This document shows positions 23,721-35,607 of a stretch of DNA of 64,000 nucleotides, one piece after another. The notes beneath the pieces are model-generated. The model saw only the letters and a list, made by a program, of their open reading frames with translations, was not told the DNA's origin and did no database searches. Position 1 is the first letter of the stretch. The number at the start of each line of letters is the position of its first letter. The translations under genes and the position numbers were made by a program. Source of the stretch: Buxus sempervirens (Eukaryota > Streptophyta > Magnoliopsida > Buxales > Buxaceae); the NCBI GenBank assembly GCA_947561395.2, contig OX387183.1, positions 57,333,915-57,397,914 on the forward strand. The letters run 5' to 3'.

Positions 23721-25767
23721 ATGCCGACCTCCGACGCATTGGCCGGACATCCAAGATGGGTGAGTCATGAGCCGCCAGAATCTAACGGACAGGCTGGAAC
23801 CCTAACCTCGACACAGATAGATAATGACCCAAAATCTTGCAAACGTACCGCTGATACTGTTGGCATCGAAGTCGGGAAATCCTCAAGTGAAGCTACAAAG
23901 GCCGGAGGAAATGCAGACAAAGAACCCGAAGAAGATCGGGAAACTCCCATGCAACAGCCATCTGGAATCGGTGGATCCCACTCACTCGCTCCAACCAGTA
24001 AGCCAGCTTCAGCGACCGATGAGCGACTACCTGAAGCCGATATTTCGAATAAAGCGAGTGTAGGGACACAGACGCCTGAAAATATGGAGTCATTGTCGGA
24101 TTCTCGGCTCCGGAAGCGACGTGGGGTTGCGAATTGGGAAGTTGAGCGACCTACCATGTCGAAGCTGGCAGAGACGCCAAACTGGTTGCCCCCAGGTTGG
24201 CGGATAGAGGAACGAGTCCGGGAATCTGGTGCTTCAGCTGGGGTGAAGGACAAGGTATTCATATTCATATTACCTGGTTTTAATCCTTGCATTTCTTGTA
24301 TATGTATATTTATTTCAAATCCTCTGTAATTCTTATAGGGTCCAACTTGATTTAAGCAGAGGATTTTTCTTATGCTTTATGTTCTATAAAATTGGCTCAC
24401 TGGCCTGATTATGATGGATAGTGGTAAAAGTGCTTCATTTGATGCATCCTTAGTGCTGAATTATTTTTCAAGAGGAGAATTAGTAGAGGCTCCACATTCT
24501 ATGAAGGTGGCAAACCTACTAATTGTGGTGGGTATGGAGAACTGGATTTATGCCATTTTCATCACTTTTCTTTTCATAATTTTCATGCTTTTGAGTCTAG
24601 ATATGAGATATCGTTTTCCTTTTTGTGTTCTTTGTAAAGCATCATGCCAGTTTGGTTGTCTCTGTTTTTTCTTTTTTGGTGGAATGGATGACTGGGGGCT
24701 GGTAACGGGAAACCCATTTCCAGTCAGCCACCTCTCGGACCCTGCCATGGTGGGACCTACACTGGGTTATGGCCCTTTTGTTTTCTTAAATTAATCTAAG
24801 CTACATTTATGCGGATCTTCCTTAATGCGCTATATTATTTTCTGTAACATTTTCCTGTAAATTTTTTTGTAATCATACATGACTCCCAACATTCATCTCC
24901 TGAAATTTTTGGACAATGAAAGGCATAATAAAGTGAGATTTGTAATAATCTGGTATGAACAAGTATACTCCTTCCGATTGTTTAATTGCAGCACAACTTG
25001 TATAAATTGATGCTTAAAATCCGGAATGAATTTTTTTGATGTTACCTGCTGATTCATGTTTAGTTGTACTGAAACGGTTGCATAAGAATTTATGAACTGC
25101 AGGAATATGTGGAAACTTATTGAGAAATGAGAATGAAATGTAATGATTGATTGTTTATTTTGGTGCTCAATTGCTATATATTTAGAACTTGTAAAAAGTT
25201 AGCTTTTTTATTCTTTTTGGTTTTTGTTTCTTAATATATTTTCATTTTCCAAAAGGTGGTTTGTATGAAATGATACATGTGGATGAAACATAACGTATCA
25301 TTGTGCTGGGCAGTATTACCATGATAACGCAGGCCATCGATTCCGGTCAAAGAAGGAGGTCCTTTGCTTTCTAGAAGCAAGAACCAGGGGAATAGACAAG
25401 GAGAAATCAAAGATTGATCCTGATGCCAATGGAACAGTGAGTTTAAAAAAAACTCCTTTTTTGGCTGAGTGATGTGGGAATGTCACATTTATATGATTGG
25501 AACTCTGTTTTTAATGTGTCTTTCTAGCTTTCGGAGAACCCTTACAGCCATAAGCAAAGTGGATTTGGCTTGAAAGGGAAAATGAGTTCTGCATCAAAAC
25601 CTGGGTTCAAGAATATGCCAGTTAAGGTTCGCTGGGTTCTTACTGATTCTGCGGAAGGATTGTGGACCCCCTTTTTCGGAAATGAAAAGGTGCCTGAATC
25701 AAATAGGCAAAAATGGGATTCCACATTAGCATCCCTGATCCTCGGAAATGGTGCCACGATCTTTTAA
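23721..25767 (+). CDS. Methyl-CpG-binding domain protein, gene 1
   Basis: Three exons join in phase 0: 23,721-24,254, 25,314-25,436 and 25,528-25,767, coding 298 residues. The N-terminal 150 residues are polar and low-complexity. The MBD spans about 154-205 (LPPGWRIEERVRESG...KDKYYHD...HRFRSKKEVLCFLE). It keeps the Arg of R-x-R-x-SG, the Asp and Tyr of the DK-YY segment and the Arg-Ser pair that contact methylated CpG in family members. A second conserved block near 240-275 (KVRWVLTD...WTPFFGNEKVPES) also occurs in gene 2. The role is reading DNA methylation in the nucleus. The first in-frame Met is used; nothing upstream resembles an MBD protein. The C-terminus is uncertain: a frame change after 'TLASLI' or another splice would alter the last residues. 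Confidence 0.9.
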
Positions 25768-26213
25768 AGGTATTTTTATATAATAAATATTTGTACCTAT
25801 TCTCTCTCTTTTCTTTCTCTTTTTTTCTTTTTGCAACATCATATATTTGTAGGAGGCATGATCTCATGCCCCACAGGCATTGTTGGTTGATTTGATCGGA
25901 TTTGTTTGACATCTAGAACAATGGTGGTGTTAATCCATAATATGGTTGGATGTGATCTTTTGCTCCCTTAAGTTGATTTAGGATATTATTTCGTAAGTTC
26001 AAGGTCATCTGAATTCCTTTTTAAGGAAATAAATTTTATTTTATTTCTTTTTCAAGCTTGGGCTTTGTTCACGAGCGTAATTATTGAGCTAGGAGGATAA
26101 AATTTATATTTAATGTGTTTTTTTGCTCCCTTAATTTAGTAAGAACTTTGTTTATGTTCTTGTTTTTTTGGGTATTATGGACAGTTGCTGGGAATCCATC
26201 ACTTCATCTGGTG

Positions 26214-26600
26214 TTACGAAAAGTTGCTGACCTCCATGTCTTCATCAACAGGCACTAATTGCATCTGTTGCAGCGGTTCTGTCATTACTTCTTCTTCACT
26301 GTTTGAAGAGTTAGCCACCTTCACTTTTTCTTCTTCCTTAATGGTTGAAATGTTGGCTACCATCTCCTTCTCTTTGTTGTTTGAAAAGTTGGCTTCTGGT
26401 TCTCCTATATCCAAATCAGGATCAATAAGAAAATCGCACACATTCAAGTCTGAATCTGTTTTAGTGTTTGAGGACATTTTGTTTTGCATGGAACCATTGA
26501 AGTGCAACAATTTCGGAGCGAAAGGTAGAGAGATAAAAGGAGAGGTGGCAATAGATGTTTCCAAAGAGGGGCTTCGTTTCACTAACACTATATAGGACAA
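26214..26600 (-). pseudogene. Exon-1 copy of MBD gene 2, left palindrome arm
   Basis: Read on the minus strand this encodes NGSMQNKMSSN, then DFLIDPDLDIGEPEANFSNN and LQQMQLVPVDEDM. It parallels the right arm and the first exon of the gene at 35,608. The Met used in the right arm is Leu-like (TTG) here, and the frame shifts after VDEDM relative to the functional gene, ending EVSNFS-stop. No MBD follows. It is a broken duplicate pointing back toward MBD gene 1. Confidence 0.75.
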
Positions 26601-26733
26601 AAGGGGTTCAGACAAAGGAAATCTCTGCCATTGGATCAAACAAGCCCTTGTATCTTGCTATGTTGTCTGTCTCGGTACACGCACCATTTCAATTTTCATT
26701 TTTCCTCGTGGATGTTGGCTACATGCATCAAGG

Positions 26734-26739
26734 CACGTG
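26734..26739. promoter_or_regulatory. G-box CACGTG in the palindrome loop
   Basis: GGCACGTGCC lies in the loop between the two head-to-head exon copies; the same GGCACGTGCC word lies at 35,320-35,329 before MBD gene 2. CACGTG is a general bZIP/bHLH site. Whether it drives transcription both ways here is unknown. Confidence 0.5.
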
Positions 26740-26950
26740 CCACATCCACGAGGAAAAATGAAAATTGAAATGGTGCAGGTAATGAGATAGATAGCACAGC
26801 GAAATACAAGGGCTTGTTTGATCCAATAGCGGAGATTTCCTTTGTCTAACCCCCTTTTGTCCTATATATTGTTAGTGAAACGAAACCCCTCTTTGGAAAC
26901 ATCTATTGCCACCTCTCCTTCTATCTCTCTCTCTCTTTCTCTTTTTGAAA

Positions 26951-27235
26951 ATGTTGCGCTTGAATGGTTCCATGCAAAACAAAATACCCTCAAACTCTGA
27001 AATAGATTCAAACTTGAGTGTGAGTGATTTTCTTATTGATCCTGATTTGGATATAAGAGAACTAGAAGCCAACTTTTCAAACAACAAAGAGGAGGAGATG
27101 GTAGCCAACATTTCAACCATTAAAGAAGAAGAAAAGGTGAAGGTGGCTAACTTTTCAAACAGTGAAGAAGAAGTAATGGTGAAACCGCTGCAACAGATGC
27201 AATTAGTGCCTGTTGATGAAGACATGGACGGCTAA
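26951..27235 (+). pseudogene. Exon-1 copy of MBD gene 2, right palindrome arm
   Basis: A 94-residue frame begins MLRLNGSMQNKIPSN and ends VDEDMDG-stop, where the functional gene reads DEDRDGQQLCV: a CAG-to-TAA change in the aligned codon. Similarity continues past the stop (DEVMDAQQLS). The region SDFLIDPDLDI to FSNSEEEVM (about 50 residues) is missing from the gene at 35.6 kb, so the arm keeps a longer N-terminus. No MBD-encoding exon follows. Confidence 0.75.
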
Positions 27236-27655
27236 CAACTTTTTGTAACTCCAGATGAAGTGATGGATGCTCAACAACTGTCTATAACACCTAGAAAACA
27301 AGAACATAAACAAAGTTCTTAATAGATTAAGGGAGCAAAAAAACACATTAAATATAAATTTGATCCTCCTAGCTCAATAATTATGCTCATAAGCAAAGCC
27401 CAAGCTTAAAAAGAAATAAAATAAAATTTATTTCCTTAAAAAGGAATTCAGATGACCTTGAACTTACGAAATCATATCCTAAATCAACTTAAGGGAGCAA
27501 AAAATCACCTCCAGCCACATTATGGATTAGCACCACCATTGTTATAGATGTCGAACAAATCCGATCAAATCAACCAACAATGCCTGTGAGGTATGAGATC
27601 ATGCCTCCTATAGATTTATGATGTTGCAAAAAGAAAAAAAGAGAAAGAAGAGAGA

Positions 27656-28530
27656 GAGAAGACATGGATGGCCAGCAACTTTTTGTAGCTATACTCTCTC
27701 TCTCTCCTCCTTTTTTGCAACATCATATATCTGTAGGAGGCATGATCTCATGCCCCACAAGGGTTGTTGGTTGATTGGATTGGATTTGTTCAACATCTAT
27801 AACAATGGTGCGAATTCGTAACGTGGCTGGCTGTGATTTTTTGCTCCCTTATGTTGATTTAGGATATGATTTCATGAGTTCAATGTCATCTGAATTTCTT
27901 TTATTATTTGTCTTAATTCGGCTAGTAGAGTTGTATTACTTATGCTACACTAAAATATGACTAGATTTTATCAAAAGCAGGATTTTAGAATGCTATGTTT
28001 AGAATGATCTCCAATGGGATCTTATAAATAATCTAATTGGGCTAAAAACCGGTTGATATAGTTGAATCCTTAGCTTTTAGAGCATTTTAGATGGAGTAAA
28101 AATTTTTTTTCTTAAAACTCTAGGGGAGTGCATTATTCTAGGAGGGAATCTAAGTAGTTTTGTAAATGAGGCAAGTTGCTCGAGCTTTGCCTAATTGACT
28201 CAGGGTCATAAACCTTGGGAAAGGCTCAGTCTCAAATCATGCTCACTGCGATTCAAAGGGCTTATGCTTGGTGGTTTGATTTTATTATCAGTCCAAACCA
28301 ATTAAAGCAATTCACAAAGTCCATCAATTGGGGTTTGTTTTATTTTTATCAATAATGTAAAATTGTATTATTTTTGTCCTTATTGAATGAGTTGAGCTTT
28401 ATCCATGCCAAGTCCATTTAAGCTTGGTCTATGCTTTATAAGGAAATGAACTTTATTTTATTTTATTTCTTTTTCAAGCTTGGCTTTGCTCATGAGCGTA
28501 ATTATTTAGCTAGGAGGATCACATTTATAT
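27656..28530 (+). repeat. Third, interrupted copy of the palindrome-arm sequence
   Basis: Bases 27,659-27,690 repeat an exon-1 fragment ('gacatggatggccagcaact'). From 27,705 to about 27,910 the sequence follows the outer part of the left arm in direct orientation (from 'tgcaacatcatatatctgta' to 'atgtcatctgaatt'). After about 530 unrelated bases the same alignment resumes at 28,440-28,525 ('ttatttctttttcaagcttg', 'agctaggaggat'). Confidence 0.75.
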
Positions 28531-30588
28531 TTTAATGTCGTTTCTAAGTTTGTTGATTTACTGGTTTGGGGTTGTGCCATATTGCCTTCCATTTTGCTGA
28601 ACAGTTTGTTGTGGTGTGACAGGTAATAGGTTCAGTGCTTTGACTAATTTATCGTTTTTTAATATACTATGAAAATAAAAAGAGGAAACAACCCCTTTCT
28701 GTCACCCCACACTATCTCTCCAATTTTTCCACTCCGGAGTCATAGATATCTTGGTTGGTTAATGTCTCTGTATTAAGATTTATTGAGTTTACTCACAAGT
28801 TGCTTAAGTTAATTCAATTCAGTCAACTTTTATGAAGGCAATAAGATGATTGACAAATTTTTGTGTGTGGTTTGTTGAGAACTTTTGAATTGTATAAACT
28901 CTCAAGTTATTAGGATATACTGAAAGGATGTAAATTAATTCAAAATCCCTCTTCAATAAATGTCTAAACCAATCAGAAGATAAAAGGGTAAAAATCAATA
29001 CTGTTTCATCCTTCTGCAGCAGTAAATCCCCTTGTGTTTCATGTTGCTGTCTGTTTCATTATTGTGCCATCAACCAAAATCTGCCACTATCATATTGAAA
29101 TCTATAGAACTCATTATCTTACTCCCTTTTCCTTTCATTGGCAGTTACTCACCATCTCTTGTTACAAAATTGAGATTTGTGAGAGGGTTTTACTGTTTCA
29201 TGAAAAGATAGACTTTCAACTTTTTTAACATTATCACATCTCCCGAGTAGTAGTTGTCAGAAATAGGAATCTTGTCATGCCATCCAATCTATTGAAAACT
29301 ATATTCAGTTACCCAAATTATTCATTATTGATTCCTTTCAGGTCCTTTCCTCTCTCTCTTCCTAGGCCCTTATAGGTCTTTCAATATGCATCTTCCTTCA
29401 ATCGATTGTAGAAGCCAGTGAATTTCAAGTTGTTTCCAATTTTTTTGTTGCTCTTTTCCATCCCTAAACGTCTAAATTTTCAGCCTCTCTTCTATTTCCA
29501 TATGTCATTTAAGGTGATTATATTTCGCTTTGTGGACAAATTTCCAGCCTCTTTGGCTACTGGGGTTTTTTAAGTTTTGAATATTTTGTTTAATTTTGTC
29601 CCTTGTTTGGTGGGAGCTACAGCAGGTTACAGAAGCACACATCCCCCAAACCCCGGGGGGCCGCCTCCTCTTCCACCACCTTCCCCCCACCATTTTGCTT
29701 CATTTTCCAAGAACATAAACAAAGTTCTTATCAAAACTAATTTGGATTAGTGAATTAAATCTTGGGATTCAAATCATTTCTGATTGATTTCATCCATGAC
29801 CTTTTAAGTCTTCAATTATAGAGATCCTTTAATAATCACCTGTTTGCAGATTCTCATAGGTGCCTCCCATCCCATGCCTCATTGTACTTGTATGAAGTAT
29901 GAACCATCTCAACTCAATTGCTCTTCTCATATCTTGTATTTGGGTCACTTTGAGAATCTACTGGATACGTTCTTTCCTTACCTTAACTTGCCTTTTTAAT
30001 ATCTGTCTCAACATCCTTAACTAGCCGCATTCATTCTATGTATAAATTATTTTTGTTTTGTAACATTTTTGCTGGAAATTTTTCATCTTTTCTGCAAGAT
30101 TAGAAGTGCAATTCGTTGCTTCCAACTGGTTATTCACTGTTACTCATATGTTGCCTTAACAAAAGCCATCAAATCAAATTATTTATAATTGCCCATTAAA
30201 AATAATTCGATTCAAGTTTAACTGACATAATCATGTCGCATTGACTGCATAAAGAAAATATAATATTTTATTTAATATGAAAAGAGTGTGTTCATTTAAG
30301 GCTTATGGAGACTTCGTTGGTTAAGAACTTAATATATAGGACGTAACAGTGTCATTTGACAAACCGCGTGATTTATGGTCTTTTAAGATTCACAGATTGT
30401 TAATGCCTCAATTTAATGACTATTTTATTTTGGACTCATAACTTATTTCATTTACTGTTTATTCCCCCCTTTACTTATTGGCTTGCCACAAAAGGCTCTA
30501 TTGCAGTGCATCAAGTATGTCAACATGTTAATTTCCTGTTTTTTTTTCTATGTTTTATTTTCTGAAAATGGAATTGCTGGTTTTGCAG
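28531..30588. other. Intergenic region without a recognised gene
   Basis: A 22-base word AAGAACATAAACAAAGTTCT recurs at about 29,708, linking it weakly to the palindrome arms. Otherwise nothing coding was recognised. A GC-rich block lies at 29,640-29,695. Confidence 0.35.
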
Positions 30589-30703
30589 GTGGACAACAGA
30601 ATTATCGGAGGTGAATGCAGGGCCCATATTGACTAAGCGATGTTTAGACACAAAGCCGAAGCTGTTACCAAGAGATGAATTCTTGTTTCCTATGTTTGGA
30701 TAG
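30589..30703 (+). other. Candidate orphan exon
   Basis: A good acceptor (gctggttttgcag) precedes a frame reading WTTELSEVNAGPILTKRC and ending DEFLFPMFG-stop. Composition is protein-like and it lies downstream of MBD gene 1. No donor in gene 1 gives a matching phase without a frame change, so it cannot be attached with confidence. It may be a lost terminal exon or chance. Confidence 0.25.
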
Positions 30704-31429
30704 GACAAGCCTAGCAAGGAGCTTTATAGAAAGCAAAAAGGGTAAGACAGCGAAGTTCTGGGAAAAGATATGTGAGAACCCCGTCTCCTTCTCTTAATCA
30801 TGTAATGTATAGTTGTGTGTGGTCTTGTTTCTTGTGTATAGAAAGAGAAAGAATACTTGAGTCGAACCATTCCCATATCTTTAGACTTCAGCTAATCTCT
30901 ATAGAAACTGAGTATTGGATCAGGTGTTTCCATGAAAAGGTCTCTCAGCGAACATGGAGGATGTGAGAAGTGCACTTAAGCTTCCAACTGAAATGGGCCA
31001 TCAAGTTTCGCTGAAAATGGATCTCTTCTGTCAATACATACGGGCCTTGAGACTTGGTCCATATTACAGTTTTGGGAGAGCAGAAAGTCCTTGCGATTGG
31101 TCTGCGTCGTCTTCATTCCGTTGGGTGGCTTTTGGGCCTAATTTTTCCGTCTGAAGGTCATGCATTGAGATGTGGTGGAATGATTCATTTCTAGATTCTA
31201 AAGTTTGATTTTCCTAACCCCATAAGAAATACTGCAGGAAACTTAATGCGGTCGTCCTATTACAATCAGCGTGTGGATACGTACTTAAATATTCTCATTT
31301 TTCTTCTTTTTTCAGCACGCAATCAAAAGATTATCCCTCCATCTCTAGGTGAGAGAATGGTGATGGCAATGTTCACTAAACGACAGGACCAGCTACTATG
31401 AACCGGGATTGTTTTTTAACCTTCTATAT

Positions 31430-31815
31430 ATACCACTGCAAACCCCATCACGGCCACCGCTACTATGACCATTAATTACCATCAATACTGCTACCATCAC
31501 CACTGTCACTACCACCACCCACCCCCACAATACATACCACTGTCAGAACCATTGCAACACCACCACCTAACCAATATCACCATCATGTTTAATACCATTG
31601 CAACACCACCACCTAACCAATATTACCATCATGTTTAATACCACCATTATCGCCACCACAACCACACTACCACTGCCATTTACATCACCTGACCACCACC
31701 AGCATTACGATACAACCATTGTGATTACCACCACCACCTTGCTACTATCACCATTTCCACGACCACCACCACTATACAACCACTATTACTAGCACTACCA
31801 TCTCTATCACCTCCT
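31430..31815 (+). repeat. ACC/CAT-rich low-complexity tract
   Basis: About 380 bases of degenerate CCACCA, ATCACC and ACCATT repeats. Within it a 46-base unit ending 'catcatgtttaatacca' is repeated in tandem at about 31,548-31,645. Open frames here (Thr/His/Pro-rich) follow from the repeat. The surrounding 30,704-32,440 holds no gene. Confidence 0.8.
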
Positions 31816-32439
31816 TAAGAAGATATTAAAATGTTCCCATATTACATTCAGACGGCAGTTGAGAAGAATAAGGAAAATCATTTTCTAGAAATTTTTCATC
31901 CAGAAAATAATGGAAAATGTTTTCATGAAGCATAGTAGCCTTAAGGGAAGAGGAAGAAATTAAAGTCAGTGCAGAAACCTTGAGGGTAAAATACAAGTGT
32001 TGTTTTTTTTTTTGATAGTCCGGTAAAACAGGGAAAGGGAGAAAATATTTTAAGTTCTCATGATTTTGTGGGCGACTCAAAGTCAAACCTCAAGTTAATC
32101 TCTTTTAATCGACTAAAATGGCTTTATTGAAAAAGGAGGTCGTTCTCAAAAGAGCTGAAATGCATCCAATAGCGACTTGTCCTTTCTTTTCTAAGAAACA
32201 TTTACTTATTTTTGGTCGTGGCCTTTCCCTTCCATCGATCTTGTTCTTACTATCACACAAATTAATGAAGTAAGGGCAAAAAATCAAATCATTTTTTACA
32301 TGCTCGTGTATATTCATTTAGAAATGGTTCGAATAGACCACATTAACGCAATATCCTACAGAAGGTACCTCTTTATTAATTGTCACTGGAACTAAAATAT
32401 GCATCCTTACTTTGGACCTTCAAAAAAATAAGATTCCTT

Positions 32440-32866
32440 GGTGGGGGTTTGCTGTTGATATGGGTAGTCAGCTATTCAGGCAGAGGCTTGGAGAGCTTTG
32501 GAAGGGGTTAAATTGGCTATGGCACTTGGCCTGTCTCACATCATCCTGGAGGGTGATTCTCTATCCTTAATCACTCTGCTACGGAACACCAAGGAAGAGC
32601 TTCCCTGGAGTGTATTAAAGGCATCATTGATCAAATCTTGCACTATCGGGCACGTTTCAGTATTCTGGAATTTCGACATGTGTTTCGTGAAGGGAACAAA
32701 GCAGCGGACATTCTGGCTAACTATGCTCTTGATTTTCACTCTTATACCTGGCTTGCTGCCCCTCATTTTCTTTCTTCTGTCTTGTTAGATGATGCAAGGG
32801 GTAGTTTCTCTGTTAGATTGATTTCTTAATGAAGTTATTGCGTCTTGTTTATCAAAAAAAAAAAGT
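32440..32866 (+). pseudogene. LINE RNase H fragment, frameshifted
   Basis: The sequence reads QAEAWRALEGVKLAMALGLS then HIILEGDSLSLITLLRNT, and after a frame change near 32,620 FRHVFREGNKAADILANYAL and APHFLSSVLLDDARG, followed by a stop and a poly(A) run at about 32,853. This is the RNase H end of a plant LINE, related to the intact ORF at 7,758-8,987. It is truncated at its 5' side and broken. Confidence 0.85.
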
Positions 32867-32869
32867 TCC

Positions 32870-35290
32870 TCACAAAGAATTAATGACCTATGTTTGATAA
32901 GGACTCAGTAGCACATCATAAAATCAAATTTTCTTCTTGAAATTCTTTTGAAACAATGCTAACCAAACATGTGAGTTGAAGGATCTTCTGTTTAACAGCA
33001 AGAGAGAGAGTTGAAGGATCTTTATTTATCTCGGATAAGCAGCTTGGAATCCTTATTTATCAATGGTTTGAAAACCTCATCCGTGGTTGTCTACAGTTCT
33101 CTGAGAGGTTTTCAATTTATGATTCGAAGGTTTGCAACGTAGAGCTACTTTTAGAATTTTTGATTCTAACCCAAGACCTAGGTTAAAAGACCTACAACAA
33201 AGAATCACATTTTGCCAAATGCTTTCCCCAATATATCAACACTCTACAATTCTTAAAAAGGCAAATTCTTCTCCACATGACACACATGGTAAAACCAAAA
33301 ACCTTTCCACCATTCAGAACTCTCCACAGGAGAAGACCCCCCGCTTAATTCTCGATAAACCCAGAGATCTTAATTAAGGATGCCCTAGAAAGGAAAAACG
33401 AAAAAACCAATCCTAAAAATATCTTTCCCGGAAAAATCAAAGAAATTAAATCCACAGTCCACTCTGAAAGGAATTCAAGATTGGCTAGTGTACATTTGCG
33501 CATGCTTAATTGAGGCGTTAATATATAATTATGATATTTCCGTTTCAATTGGGATTTGGTTGTTCAATATTCTTCTCATCTTACTTGTCACTGTTTATGT
33601 CATGCCATGCAAGCATAAAATGCGTCACACGCTTTCAAATTTCAAAAACAAGGTCTTGTTCATATTTATGCCTTTTTCTTTTTCTTTTTTTTGGGAAATT
33701 GAATACTCGAGTAGGGCTGGGTAGCAAAATTTCTTTGTCCACCATTAAGCCTCCTTGTTTAAAGTAGGGTGATGGGTTGAGAATGGCCAGCCTAGCACAA
33801 TAAGAAAAAAGGAAAAATGGCAACAAAAAAAAAACACCCAATGCATTTCCAATTACAGACTTTGTCATTGGGCACAAGCCAGACCTATATGTCTTCTTTT
33901 AATTAATCGATCAGTTGTTGTGAGGGTTAGGTTTACACCAGATTTAGCTGGTTCTTCTATATGGATTTGGTACTAATTGACATGCAAGCCTCAACATCAT
34001 TAATTTTCATTGATCATTTGGACAGTGCACATGCATAAACTCACAAACTAGAAGCCTACAATATTCTTTAACGAAAGGCAAGCATAAATATTTAAGAATA
34101 AAAATTCTCACAGTGAGGAAGTTGATAAAATTTCAGATATGATAGAATAGGATGCTAGCAATTGTCATATGCTCAAATTGTAAATATCTCTCTTGATCTA
34201 TCTTTTTCTCTCTAACAAACGCACACCACTTTCTCTTTCCCTCTTGTCGCTTAATGGAGGTCTCCCTCTTCTGTAAGTTAGTAAACCTTGGAACAGTATG
34301 AATGAGTTATTTTAATACGTTTCGAAGACCAAGTCTCAAGAGTTTTCTTGACAAAGTAACATCTAAAGGGTTGGGGAGTACTTTTTGAAAATATTAGCTT
34401 GATTTCTCTTTCTGAGAAATCAAAATATTAGCTTGGTTTCTTTCTCTTTCTGAAATCCAAATATTACGTATATTTGAAAATATTAAAACTGATAGGGCAT
34501 GAACTTACTACCTAACAAACAAGATCGATATATTCCATTTCTCCTGAACACAATGATATATACTTGCACACCTCAAGGACTGAAAATAAGGGGGATCGAC
34601 TGCATTTGAGTTTAAACTCTCCTACGTATTCAGTTCCAATCATGAAGGTTGATCAAAATTTTATTATAACTCTGAACGGTTCGATCTAAATTTTACGTCA
34701 CAAAGTTAGAATTAATCAAATGGTTGCAGAATCTGGAGTTGGAACATTGCGAGACGGTATGCATGCTGTCAAGACTCAAAACGACTGGAAAGACCAAGGA
34801 CTGAATATTTAGGAGTATTACATATAGAGTCTGCCTTTGAGTAAAGAGATGCATCGTCTGGAAGGACTTGTCCAAATAGAGAGAACATGCCTGCACCTGT
34901 GCACCAGTAGTGAAGAGCTACGTACGCTTTGTTAGGACTGGGGTTTATCATTACGTTTGCAACCCATAATAATCTTATATTGCAAAAAGAATTCTACCGA
35001 GTTTCAACCTGAAAGTTCCTGAAGTGAAATTACAGAAAACAAAGCGGTATATGCAATCTGAGAATTCCCTTACTGGATCTAAGGCGAATGGATACGTATA
35101 CACCAGAGTATATAGTGCACAGGAAACCCATTTGATCGTTTTATTCGGAAAAACAGGTGTTTAATTTGCACTGTTTTCTCATACTGTAATCCCTTCTATA
35201 TCTCCGAAAATCAGAATATTAGGACCCAATATGGTAACCCTGTAATGGTGACATCTAACACAACGTTTCAGTATTAGGAATATCATTTAA
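32870..35290. other. Intergenic region upstream of MBD gene 2
   Basis: No recognisable gene. A 60-residue minus-strand frame at 34,769-34,951 (AYVALHYWCTGAGMFSLFGQ) looks protein-like but matches no family I know and has no splice context. The rest is AT-rich. Confidence 0.35.
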
Positions 35291-35296
35291 TTTCAT

Positions 35297-35607
35297 TTTT
35301 CATTTTCACTCGTGGCTGTGGCACGTGCCTTGGTGCATGTATCGAGACGACAGCTCAGCAAAATTGTTTGATCCAAGGGCCGAGATTAATTTCCATTGTA
35401 TAACCCCTTTTGTCCTATACCGTGTTAGTGAAACGAAGTCCCTTTTGAAAACATCTATTGCCACCTTTCCTTCTATCTCTCTCCCTCTCCCCCGCCCCCC
35501 CTCTCTTTCTGTAAACGTTGCGCTGTTCCATGCAAAACAAAATGCCCCTCAAACCCTGAAACGACTGGAGTTGGAGCGATTTTCTTACTGACAGTGAGGA
35601 AAAATTA
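35297..35607 (+). promoter_or_regulatory. Promoter and 5' UTR of MBD gene 2
   Basis: It contains the G-box GGCACGTGCC at 35,320-35,329 and a CT-rich leader at 35,465-35,515. Both are shared with the palindrome arms. An upstream ATG at about 35,529 starts a short frame ending after MQNKMPLKP, the remnant of the longer N-terminus kept in the arms. Confidence 0.6.

Larger units (their letters stand above)
25805..27655. repeat. Large palindrome (about 0.92-kb arms) of MBD gene 2 5' sequence
   Basis: The left arm (about 25,805-26,725) and right arm (about 26,745-27,655) are inverted copies, very similar by eye over their length, with a loop of about 20-30 bases at 26,716-26,740. The innermost 34 bases on each side pair perfectly. 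Each arm contains, from the centre outwards: a promoter-like segment shared with 35,300-35,400, a CT-rich leader, a first-exon-like ORF, the motif AAGAACATAAACAAAGTTCT, then about 350 bases ending 'tgcaacatcatat'. Exon order shows the copies are head-to-head. Confidence 0.9.

Noticed and set aside
23765-24292. 175-residue minus-strand frame
   Set aside because: Antisense to the first exon of MBD gene 1, with no family resemblance.
24690-24790. Words like 'cctgccatggtgggacctac' as a SINE tail in MBD gene 1 intron 1
   Set aside because: Similarity is by memory of common plant repeats only; no tail, promoter boxes or target duplication could be defined.
26872-27225. Ser-rich minus-strand frame in the right palindrome arm
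   Set aside because: Antisense shadow of the exon-1 copy; the similar frame at 26,185-26,595 on + is the same shadow in the left arm.
31598-31792. Thr/Pro/His-rich frame
   Set aside because: Low-complexity ACC/CAT repeat rather than a gene.
34769-34951. Protein-like minus-strand frame with AYVALHYWCTGAGMFSLFGQ
   Set aside because: No known family, no flanking exons with matching phase; kept only as a remark in the intergenic entry.
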